Shown here: positions 35,306-42,238 of the stretch, one piece after another
How positions within the stretch are numbered: the first letter of the stretch is position 1
How the letters are laid out: each line of letters opens with the position of its first letter
Assembly (NCBI GenBank): GCA_027486585.1
Contig: JAIXOU010000013.1
Coordinates: forward strand, 1-51,779
Source of the DNA: Verrucomicrobiaceae bacterium
GTDB lineage: Bacteria > Verrucomicrobiota > Verrucomicrobiia > Verrucomicrobiales > Verrucomicrobiaceae
DNA length: 51,779 bases
Reading direction: 5' to 3'
Position numbers and translations under genes: made by a program
Notes under the pieces: generated by a model
Databases searched by the model: none
Seen by the model: the letters and a program-made list of their open reading frames with translations, nothing else
What the model was told of the DNA's origin: nothing

Positions 35306-36799
35306 TTATTCTGACCGCAAATCGTAACAGATCACACGCGTGCCACTCTTGCGATCCAGAGACTCCGCCTGCTGATGCACATAAAGCAGGCCGTGGCTCA
35401 ATGCGGGTAGGCTCCAAGTATTGAGCGCATAAAAGAGCTGAGTCCGAGTCAGCTCTTCACAGCCCTTTGGTGTCAGCTTTAGCCAATGCAGACTGCCTGT
35501 TTCCCCCAGGCAAAGCACCGCTCCATCAGCCTTGAGTAGGCTGGCGCGCAGGATGCTCAGACGGATTGGCTTTGAGCGGCCCTGTGCTTCTCCAAAGGCT
35601 GCGTCCTCCCACTCGATGTTCTTGGTCCAGATTTCCACGCCAGTGTCAGCATTCACGCAGACGAGTTGGCTGTTGTTTTCACGCTCGCCGTCGATGGCAT
35701 AAAGATGTCCATCTTCGTAAATGGGAGTCATCCAGTGGCAGGCGATCTTTGTGCTATGCCAGACTTCCTTGGCTTTAAAGTCAGCATCATACTCCACCAT
35801 GACACCGCCGATGGGTTTGTTCTTGGGATAACAAGTCGTGATAAAGGCACGGTTTTTTTCTGCAATCACCACAGGGCTGCTGCCGGTCGCCTGGATGTAT
35901 TCCTCATCACGCCAGGGGAAGCGATCATGTACTTTACCAGTGCTTGGATCAATGCAAAGAAGACCTCCGATAGAGGGATCGCTCTCGCCACCTGCATAGA
36001 TCAAGACCTTTGTCTGACCATGCAGTTTGGCTGGCACAGGGGACGCGTAGCTGGCTCCCCACTCGTCCTCGATCTTCCATGAAACGGCTCCAGTTTTAAG
36101 ATCAAAGGCCGCTACGCTCACCCCCTTCGTTGCGAGTTTGCGGGCACGATCCTGTTTATCTTCAAAGCCATCAAAAGCTTCTGCTTTACCGCCAACATTG
36201 ACGATGACTTTGCCGTCCAAAATCAGCGGTGACGAACCTGCGCCAAAGAAGTCCTGCGGCACATGATAGTCTTTTCGTAAATCATGCTTCCAGAGTTCAG
36301 CGCCCGTTTTCAAGTCAAAGGCGTGTAATAGGGAAGTCACCCCAAGAGTCACGACGACTCCGTTGGCAATCACCGGGCTGCTTCTTGGTCCATTGCCGAA
36401 GCCATAACGATCCTGATATTCAATGGGATAATCTGTGATCCAGAAGCGCCGACCCGTCTCACGATGCAGGCACTCCACGGTTTCCTTGTTCTCCAAGGCA
36501 TGAAAAAGTACACAGAAATCCCCGCTGATGATTGGCGAGGTGTAGCCCTCTCCGGTTTTCACTTCCCAGACTGCTTTCAGCCCAGATTCAGGCCATTGTT
36601 TTAAGAGAGCGGTCTCCTCCGTGCTGCTGTCGTCATGCGGTCCCAGCACACGCGGCCAGTCAGCCCATTTTGCTTTTCCGGACAGAGCCTTCGGTGCCGC
36701 ATAAAAGGTCAGGCGATCAAAGGTCTGAGCCTCTTCGGCGCAGACGGCTCCAAAAAATAAACTTAGGCAAAAAATCAGGCTCGACGCTCGCTTCATCAT
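35306..36799 (-). CDS. PQQ-type beta-propeller protein, exported
   Basis: A 497-residue protein with a signal peptide (MMKRASSLIFCLSLFFGAVC). Propeller repeats recur: GLKAVWEVKTGEGYTSPIIS, LLHAFDLKTGAELWKHDL, SVAAFDLKTGAVSWKIEDEW, LVCVNADTGVEIWTKNIEW. These Trp-bearing blades are typical of PQQ-enzyme-like or BamB-like propellers, many of which do not bind PQQ. WPRVLGPHDDSSTEETALLK at the front is a common start in planctomycete and verrucomicrobial members. The role is unknown; binding or electron transfer at the periplasmic surface is possible. The start is only 20 bp from the divergent Dabb gene, so promoters must overlap coding sequence. Confidence 0.85.
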   Translation of the reverse strand: MMKRASSLIFCLSLFFGAVCAEEAQTFDRLTFYAAPKALSGKAKWADWPRVLGPHDDSSTEETALLKQWPESGLKAVWEVKTGEGYTSPIISGDFCVLFHALENKETVECLHRETGRRFWITDYPIEYQDRYGFGNGPRSSPVIANGVVVTLGVTSLLHAFDLKTGAELWKHDLRKDYHVPQDFFGAGSSPLILDGKVIVNVGGKAEAFDGFEDKQDRARKLATKGVSVAAFDLKTGAVSWKIEDEWGASYASPVPAKLHGQTKVLIYAGGESDPSIGGLLCIDPSTGKVHDRFPWRDEEYIQATGSSPVVIAEKNRAFITTCYPKNKPIGGVMVEYDADFKAKEVWHSTKIACHWMTPIYEDGHLYAIDGERENNSQLVCVNADTGVEIWTKNIEWEDAAFGEAQGRSKPIRLSILRASLLKADGAVLCLGETGSLHWLKLTPKGCEELTRTQLFYALNTWSLPALSHGLLYVHQQAESLDRKSGTRVICYDLRSE

Positions 36800-36819
36800 T
36801 CGGCAGACTAGTCACCACC

Positions 36820-37224
36820 ATGCAAAAAGCCATCACCATCTTTACTCTCGCTGCCCTTAGCCTTCTCGCCTCTTGCACCACTTGTCCCATGGGCTGCAAA
36901 ACGACTGCCAAGGGCAAGGTCGAGCATGTCGTTCTCATTTGGCTCAAGAAACCAGGCAACGCGACTGACCGCGCCAAGGCGATCAACACGGCTAAAATGT
37001 TCCAAAAAGAGATCCATGAAATCCAACATCTCAGCGTGGGCCAACCTCTCGCCAGTGAGCGCCCAGTCGTGGACGACAGCTTTGATGTCGGGCTGGTCAT
37101 GCGTTTCGCCAATCAGGCCGATTTGAGCACCTATGAAAAACATCCGGTGCATGTGAAAGCCGTGAACGACATCCTAAAGCCCATGGCTGCGAAGCTCTTG
37201 GTTTACGATGTCATCACAGACTGA
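36820..37224 (+). CDS. Dabb-type (stress responsive A/B barrel) lipoprotein
   Basis: A 134-residue protein. The signal ends with lipobox LLASC (Cys19) and is followed by a Cys-rich patch (TTCPMGC). The Dabb domain begins VEHVVLIWLKKPGNATD and continues VDDSFDVGLVMRFANQADLS and TYEKHPVHVKAVNDILKP, giving a complete ferredoxin-like alpha/beta unit of about 100 residues. The domain usually dimerises; members range from plant stress proteins to polyketide cyclases. A lipid-anchored version implies a periplasmic role. It converges with prfC, only 5 bp away. Confidence 0.88.
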   Translation: MQKAITIFTLAALSLLASCTTCPMGCKTTAKGKVEHVVLIWLKKPGNATDRAKAINTAKMFQKEIHEIQHLSVGQPLASERPVVDDSFDVGLVMRFANQADLSTYEKHPVHVKAVNDILKPMAAKLLVYDVITD

Positions 37225-37229
37225 TCGGC

Positions 37230-38849
37230 TTAAAACGGGAAGCTGCTGATGTCGAATTTTTCGGAGTTCTTCGTCTCGAAATAGCCCGCGCTGATCTTAT
37301 CACTAAACAGCGCCACCCAATTCCCAGCGGAATCCAGTGCTAGAGTGGTATCGTAGCTCGCTACCAAATTGGGGCGAGGCAGGATGCCGCCCTTGGCTGG
37401 CTTCGGCGTTTCGGCTGGTTGTTTCTCTTTTAGCCAGCGGACGATGGTCCAGGAGGCAAACTCCAGCCTCACCTCAGCATTGTATTCAGTCTCCAGACGA
37501 TACTTGAGCACATCAAATTGCAATGTTCCCACCACACCCAGGAGTGGCACACGAACTGCCGCATCTGGCAGCTCAAAGGGCTGCGCCAAGCCTTCTTTTA
37601 AGAGCTGATCGAGTCCATCACGGAAGCGCTTGAATTTGGACGTATTTTCATTGTGCAGATACGCAAAGCACTCTGGGGTGAAGCGCGGCATCTCATCAAA
37701 TTTGACCTTTGAGTCCTCTGCCAGTGTGTCACCGATCAGGAAGTCGTAATTCCCGACAAGGCCCACCACATCTCCCGCCCAGGCCTCATTCACCGTTTCG
37801 CGTTCTTGGGCGAAAAGACGCTGCGAATTGCCCAGACGCAGACGTGCTCCGGTCCGTGTATTGATCGCACTCATGTCCCGCTGGAAGCAGCCAGAGACGA
37901 CTCGGATAAACGCCACATGATCCCGGTGCCGTGGATTCATATTGGCCTGAATCTTGAAGACAAAACCACTGAAGCCTGCTGTATCTGGAGAGATGATTTC
38001 ATCACCGCTCATGCGTGGCGCAGGCGGTGGTGCCAGTTCCAAGAAGCGGTCCAGCATCATTTGAACGCCGAAGTTGTTCATCGCGCTGCCGTAAAATACT
38101 GGCGTCAATTGGCCACGACGGATCTCATCAAAAGAGAAGGGTGAGCCACCACCTTCTAGCAGTTCCAGTTCCTCGCAGACACGAGCATAAACCAGCGGTG
38201 GTAGAGCATCACGCACGCTGTCATCTTCGATCCCTTTCACCTTCTCCGGTGCACGGAACATACCTCCGACGGTGCGCTCAAAGAGATGCACCTGACTGGC
38301 TTCACGGTCATAGACTCCTTTAAAATCTACACCATCCCCCAGAGGCCAATTGATGGGATAAGCAGCAATGCCAAGCACGCGCTCCAACTCATCCAGCAAC
38401 TCCATGGGCGGGCGCGATGGCCGATCCAGCTTGTTCATGAAGGTGAAGATCGGCACGCCTCGGCGGCGGCAGACTTCGAAAAGCTTCAGCGTTTGTGTTT
38501 CGATTCCCTTACCTGCATCGATCACCATCACCGCAGCATCGACCGCTGTGAGTACTCGATAGGTATCTTCTGAGAAGTCTTTGTGCCCCGGTGTATCCAG
38601 CAGATTCACCACACAGTCTTTGTATTCAAATTGTAGAACCGTGGACGAGACGGAAATTCCACGTTGTTTTTCCAGCTCCATCCAGTCTGATGTTGTCGCA
38701 CGCTGATTTTTACGTGCTGTGACACTTCCGGCCAATTGCACGGCCCCACCATAGAGGAGGAGCTTCTCCGTGAGTGTGGTCTTACCAGCATCTGGATGAG
38801 AGATGATGGCAAAGGTACGGCGACGGGCGACTTCAGATGCGGCAGACAT
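37230..38849 (-). CDS. prfC: Peptide chain release factor 3
   Basis: A 539-residue protein from ATG 38849 (MSAASEVARRRTFAIISHPD). The P-loop SHPDAGKTTLTEKLLLYGGA, switch region EKQRGISVSSTVLQFEY, DTPGHKDFSEDTYRVL and NKLDRPSRPP are the G motifs of RF3. It is a GTPase that recycles RF1/RF2 from the ribosome after termination. The frame stays open upstream to 39071, but that part passes through a perfect palindrome and has no RF3 similarity, so the start given is preferred. Divergent from the DksA-like operon. Confidence 0.96.
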   Translation of the reverse strand: MSAASEVARRRTFAIISHPDAGKTTLTEKLLLYGGAVQLAGSVTARKNQRATTSDWMELEKQRGISVSSTVLQFEYKDCVVNLLDTPGHKDFSEDTYRVLTAVDAAVMVIDAGKGIETQTLKLFEVCRRRGVPIFTFMNKLDRPSRPPMELLDELERVLGIAAYPINWPLGDGVDFKGVYDREASQVHLFERTVGGMFRAPEKVKGIEDDSVRDALPPLVYARVCEELELLEGGGSPFSFDEIRRGQLTPVFYGSAMNNFGVQMMLDRFLELAPPPAPRMSGDEIISPDTAGFSGFVFKIQANMNPRHRDHVAFIRVVSGCFQRDMSAINTRTGARLRLGNSQRLFAQERETVNEAWAGDVVGLVGNYDFLIGDTLAEDSKVKFDEMPRFTPECFAYLHNENTSKFKRFRDGLDQLLKEGLAQPFELPDAAVRVPLLGVVGTLQFDVLKYRLETEYNAEVRLEFASWTIVRWLKEKQPAETPKPAKGGILPRPNLVASYDTTLALDSAGNWVALFSDKISAGYFETKNSEKFDISSFPF

Positions 38850-38924
38850 GGCTAGGAAAAGCGGGCGGCCTTCTTCGCCCCCATTGTTAGTTTTCTCAAG
38901 GACCGATTCCACGATCTCCCAGAC

Positions 38925-38955
38925 GGTTCTCAAAATGACAGTCATTTTGAGAACC
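38925..38955. promoter_or_regulatory. Perfect 15-bp inverted repeat, candidate Zur/Fur-family operator
   Basis: GGTTCTCAAAATGAC at 38925-38939 is followed by a single A and then its exact reverse complement at 38941-38955. The AAATGA...TCATTT core is the kind of dyad bound by Fur-family regulators, including Zur. It lies 75 bp before prfC and 121 bp before the DksA-like gene. There is no T run on either side, which argues against a terminator. Assignment to Zur is inferred from the downstream zinc-free paralogues. Confidence 0.6.
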
Positions 38956-39076
38956 CGCAGCACTTGGGAATTCTGTTTGCCATTTCTGAGGAAGCGTCCA
39001 CACTCCGCGCCTCTTTTTCTGTCACCAACCGGTGACACCCAAAAAAACCGCGATCCACCGTCCAACCTCACGAGCT

Positions 39077-40222
39077 ATGCCTGCGAAAAAGAAAACAGCG
39101 CCCAAAGCCCCGGCTAAACCCACCAAAAAAGCACCCGCTAAACCAGCTCCCAAAAAGCAGGTCAAGCCAGCGAAGCCTGCGCCTAAAAAGCCAGCTGCGC
39201 CAGCCAAGCCAGCCCCCAAGAAGCCGGTCAAAGCTGCTAAACCAGTGACCAAGCCCAAGGCGAAAGCGCCCGTGAGTAAGGCGGCCAAACCCGCCCCCAA
39301 GAAATCCCCCCCTGTGAAGAAAGCTCCTGCTAAAGCAGCCCCCCCCGCCAAAAAGCCCGCTGCAAAGAAGGCCCCAGTCAAAGCCGCTCCTCCTGCTAAA
39401 AAAGTTGCGGCAAAACCAGCAGCCAAGCCTGCACCCGCTAAAAAGGCTGCTCCAGCTCCCAAAAAGGCAGCTCCAGCCCCAGCCAAAAAAGAGGCCCCAG
39501 CTCCAGCAGCTAAGCCTGCTAAAGCTCCGGTTCCAGCCGCAAAACCTGTTGCGAAAGCTCCAGCGCCTGCCGTCAAAGCTACACCAGCCCCAGTGGCGAA
39601 GGCAGCCGCTTCAGTGAAAACCACTGGACCTCTGATCAAGATCGTCAATGCCAAGCGCACGACCAACATTGATGACGAAGGCATCACCATGGACTCAGGC
39701 CCGAGAAAGCCAGTGCTCCCTGCCGCTTTCTTGAAGAAACAACGTCAGCGACTCATCGAGCTGCGTGAAGCCTACATGAATGCTGCTGAGGGTGTCGCCA
39801 ATGACAGCCTGCGTAACAATGGCGGCAACGAATCCGCTTTCGGTATGCATCAGGCAGATGCTGGCAGTGATGCCTATGACCGTGACTTTGCCCTCAGCCT
39901 TCTGGCTAAGGAACAAGACGCTATTTACGAAATCAATGAAGCCCTGACCCGCATTGACGCAGGAACCTACGGCATTTGCGAAATGTCTGGCGAAACCATT
40001 TTCGAAGAACGTCTGGAGGCTCTGCCCTTCACCCGTTTCACTGTCGCCTGCCAGGCCAGGATCGAAGGAGAGCAGCGCGGAGGCCGCTGGAACCGCCCTG
40101 TCCGCTCACTTTTCGGTCTGGATGATTCCGCCGAAGACTCTGACGATGAGAAGGATGAAGAGGAAACGACGACCTCGCAAAATAACAATGGAAATGAGTC
40201 GCTTGACTTTAGCAAAGAGTAA
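39077..40222 (+). CDS. DksA/TraR-like protein with histone H1-like tail and degenerate zinc finger
   Basis: A 381-residue protein from ATG 39077. Residues 1 to ~195 are almost only Ala, Lys and Pro (for example KAPAKPAPKKQVKPAKPAPK), like histone H1 tails, and should bind DNA or RNA. Residues ~225-345 are DksA-like: FLKKQRQRLIELREAYMN, the D-x2-D-type loop YDRDFALSLL, and YGICEMSGETIFEERLEALP. The zinc positions read C301-x2-S304-x17-T322-x2-C325, so two of the four cysteines are lost, as in the zinc-independent paralogue DksA2 of Pseudomonas aeruginosa. It probably affects RNA polymerase. L33, S18 and FolE2 genes follow. Confidence 0.88.
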   Translation: MPAKKKTAPKAPAKPTKKAPAKPAPKKQVKPAKPAPKKPAAPAKPAPKKPVKAAKPVTKPKAKAPVSKAAKPAPKKSPPVKKAPAKAAPPAKKPAAKKAPVKAAPPAKKVAAKPAAKPAPAKKAAPAPKKAAPAPAKKEAPAPAAKPAKAPVPAAKPVAKAPAPAVKATPAPVAKAAASVKTTGPLIKIVNAKRTTNIDDEGITMDSGPRKPVLPAAFLKKQRQRLIELREAYMNAAEGVANDSLRNNGGNESAFGMHQADAGSDAYDRDFALSLLAKEQDAIYEINEALTRIDAGTYGICEMSGETIFEERLEALPFTRFTVACQARIEGEQRGGRWNRPVRSLFGLDDSAEDSDDEKDEEETTTSQNNNGNESLDFSKE

Positions 40223-40246
40223 CCTAGCCTCACCACCCCAAATTTT

Positions 40247-40420
40247 ATGGCACGCGAAATCATCATCCTTGAATGCACGGAGGCTAAGGCCGAGGGCAGT
40301 CCTACATCCCGTTACGTCACCACACGTAACAAAAAAAGCCCACGCACCCCAGGCCGTCTGGAGAAAGTGAAATTCAATCACTTCCTCAAGCGCCGCACCC
40401 TCCACCGCGAGATTCGCTAA
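40247..40420 (+). CDS. rpmG: 50S ribosomal protein L33, zinc-free form
   Basis: A 57-residue protein from ATG 40247 to TAA 40420. [20 protein letters not shown] and [12 protein letters not shown] are L33 signatures. The start [11 protein letters not shown] corresponds to the xCTEC segment of zinc-ribbon L33 proteins, but the second Cys is Ala13 and the C-terminal Cys pair is absent, so no zinc can be held. It lies 24 bp after the DksA-like gene and 21 bp before rpsR, evidently one operon. Ribosomal large subunit. The gene has the full usual length. Confidence 0.95.
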   Translation: MAREIIILECTEAKAEGSPTSRYVTTRNKKSPRTPGRLEKVKFNHFLKRRTLHREIR

Positions 40421-40441
40421 TCCGCAAACCCGCACACTCTC

Positions 40442-40681
40442 ATGCAACCTAAGACGACCGAACGCCTCATCTCCCTGCGTAAAAATAACCGCAGGATGCC
40501 ACGCCGCCGCATGGATATCCCGGTGGACAAGCTCACTTACACCAATCCTGAGCTGCTCCAACGTTTCCTGAGCGAAACTGGCAAACTCATCCCACGCCGC
40601 GTCACCGGTCTGCCAGCTTGGCTGCACCGCAAAGTGACACGCGAAGTGAAGCGCGCTCGTGCCATCAACCTCCTGCCTTGA
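40442..40681 (+). CDS. rpsR: 30S ribosomal protein S18, cysteine-free form
   Basis: A 79-residue protein. DKLTYTNPELLQRFLSETGK, LIPRRVTGLPAWLHRKVTRE and VKRARAINLLP are diagnostic for S18. It contains no Cys, so it is the zinc-independent (C-) type. It lies 21 bp after rpmG and is followed by a terminator. S18 sits in the small subunit platform with S6. The usual partners rpsF, ssb and rplI are not adjacent, which is unusual for a sole S18 gene and fits an accessory paralogue; a genome-wide check would decide. Confidence 0.95.
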   Translation: MQPKTTERLISLRKNNRRMPRRRMDIPVDKLTYTNPELLQRFLSETGKLIPRRVTGLPAWLHRKVTREVKRARAINLLP

Positions 40682-40712
40682 TCCGGCAGCTGCTGTGACG
40701 TAAAATTCACCC

Positions 40713-40748
40713 TTCCCACTGTTGCTCACTGCGGCAGTGGGAATTTTT
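40713..40748 (+). terminator. Terminator or attenuator between rpsR and folE2
   Basis: TTCCCACTG (40713-40721) pairs with CAGTGGGAA (40735-40743), and ATTTTTATTT follows. It ends about 10 bp before the folE2 ATG, so it may end the rpsR transcript or act as a leader attenuator for folE2. Confidence 0.8.
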
Positions 40749-40757
40749 ATTTCCCCC

Positions 40758-41540
40758 ATGTCCTCTCTTAAAGATACGCAAAATGAAAGCGATGACCGCC
40801 AAATCGCTATTGATCGCGTTGGTGTCAAAGATGTCCGCTTTCCGCTCCGCATTCGTGATCGCGACCAAATGACCCAACACACCGTCGCCACGGTGAACAT
40901 GGCTGTGGATCTTCCGCACCAATACAAAGGTACTCATATGAGCCGCTTTGTCGAGATTTTGCACGCTCACGGTCGTGAACTCACCGTCGCCAGCATTGCC
41001 GCCATGCCGACCGAGCTGCTGTCCCGACTGCACGCCAAAAAAGCTCATGTCGAACTGCGCTTTCCCTATTTCCGTAGCAAGCTCGCCCCAGTCACTAAGG
41101 CTGAGGGCCTTTTAGATTACGGCGTCGTTTTCGAAGTCAATGCAGAAGCCGACTCCATCGACTTTGTCGTTACTGTCGAGGTGCCAGTCACCACTCTGTG
41201 CCCTTGTTCCAAAGCCATCAGTGAGCGCGGTGCCCACAATCAGCGCGGTCTGGTCACCTTTTCCGTCCGCTTCCGCCAGCCGATTTGGATCGAGGATCTC
41301 ATCGAACTCATCGAGTCCAGCGCCAGCAGCGAGCTTTACAGCGTCCTCAAACGACCTGACGAAAAAGCCGTGACCGAGCGTGCCTATGACAATCCCGTTT
41401 TTGTTGAAGACCTGGTCCGAAACATTGCCGTGAAGGCAGGAGAGCACCCTCAAATCAAATGGTTCCGCGTCGAAGCCGTTAACTACGAGTCCATCCACAA
41501 CCACAACGCCTGGGCTGTTGTCGAACGCGATCTTAGTTAG
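40758..41540 (+). CDS. folE2: GTP cyclohydrolase FolE2 (type IB)
   Basis: A 260-residue protein from ATG 40758. VGVKDVRFPLRIRDRDQ near the start, then MSRFVEILHAHGREL and the VPVTTLCPCSKAISERGAHN segment carrying the FolE2 catalytic Cys, and the end YESIHNHNAWAVVERD, identify the family. It makes 7,8-dihydroneopterin triphosphate from GTP for folate and queuosine synthesis. Unlike FolE it does not need zinc, and folE2 genes in many bacteria are under Zur control. It lies behind a terminator-like hairpin at the end of the DksA-L33-S18 operon, so it is either read through or has a promoter of its own. Confidence 0.95.
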   Translation: MSSLKDTQNESDDRQIAIDRVGVKDVRFPLRIRDRDQMTQHTVATVNMAVDLPHQYKGTHMSRFVEILHAHGRELTVASIAAMPTELLSRLHAKKAHVELRFPYFRSKLAPVTKAEGLLDYGVVFEVNAEADSIDFVVTVEVPVTTLCPCSKAISERGAHNQRGLVTFSVRFRQPIWIEDLIELIESSASSELYSVLKRPDEKAVTERAYDNPVFVEDLVRNIAVKAGEHPQIKWFRVEAVNYESIHNHNAWAVVERDLS

Positions 41541-41785
41541 TGCTAGTTTTCGTCGTTCAGGCACTTTGATTGCCAGGGAATAGTTAGAATCTCAGGTTGC
41601 TCGTTCAGACTGCCCAATTGGGTGTTCATGCCTATCTGGATCACGACAAACTACGAGGTGAGTGCCGTCGCGAATCAGGCCGAGGTCAATCTCTGGACAC
41701 TGGTCGGACTGAGCGCCATCCGCGATACATGTTCGGATGGTGAATCTAATCATGTCTCCGGAGACGCTGACATCGGGCTTCGTCT
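41541..41785. other. Intergenic stretch with no recognised gene
   Basis: It lies between the folE2 stop and the DUF1501 remnant. Short frames on both strands are interrupted and resemble no protein I know. The sequence may be older decayed coding DNA, since the minus strand contains stretches such as SDQCPEIDLGLIRDGTH that look protein-like before they break. Confidence 0.4.
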
Positions 41786-41970
41786 ACGATGTGAATTGGG
41801 CGGCCACTGAGATCGTTGAGGGTAACTTTGGAGGATTCGATTCCGAGGTGATGATCAATCGTGGCAAGGAAGTCGCTCACGTTGCAGGAGCGCTCGAACC
41901 CATTTTCATCACTCTTGTCGGTGTTACGGAAGATGCCCCGTCTAGATGCTGCCGCTAGCCCTGACATTGG
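41786..41970 (-). pseudogene. Decayed 3' fragment of a DUF1501 gene
   Basis: On the minus strand this reads ERSCNVSDFLATIDHHLGIE then SSKVTLNDLSGRPIHIV, against ERPCNASDFLATIYHHLGID and SAKVTLNDLNGRPVHIV in the intact gene at 44109-45533. Further upstream the matching frame contains a TAG in place of Gln and then a frameshift, so it cannot be expressed. The 185 bp correspond to 44146-44332 and end abruptly at the HIV residues. The two copies are direct repeats on either side of the haloperoxidase gene. Confidence 0.85.
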
Positions 41971-42073
41971 CAGCAAGACGAAAGGGCGAACATCGTCCTG
42001 TTACGCCTCGCTCCTGGGATCTTTCCAGTGATGGGCGAATTACCCAGAAAATGTGGCAAGCCTTGAAAAGACT

Positions 42074-42127
42074 GCATGTCTAAAAAGAGTCGCATATCTA
42101 AAAAATATTTCAAATCTGAAAAAAACA
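42074..42127 (+). promoter_or_regulatory. Three 18-bp direct repeats upstream of the haloperoxidase gene
   Basis: GCATGTCTAAAAA (42074), GCATATCTAAAAA (42092) and the weaker TCAAATCTGAAAA (42110) start exactly 18 bp apart. They end about 110 bp before ATG 42239 in an AT-rich tract. They could be binding sites for an activator or repressor of the haloperoxidase gene. Confidence 0.5.
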
Positions 42128-42238
42128 GTAGCCAAGTGTATGAGTAATCTGTTATTTTTAATACATTGAAGCAATTATTTCATGACCGTGGCATGGGAAA
42201 ACTGTTTCGAGTTTATCAATCCTACAAGCATCAACGCC

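Noticed and set aside
38850..39071. N-terminal extension of prfC
   Set aside because: It crosses the perfect palindrome and lacks any RF3 similarity; the ATG at 38849 fits the family.
39077..39660. Repetitive stretch that could suggest a CRISPR or minisatellite
   Set aside because: The repetition comes from Ala/Lys/Pro codons in an open frame; no regular repeat-spacer structure.
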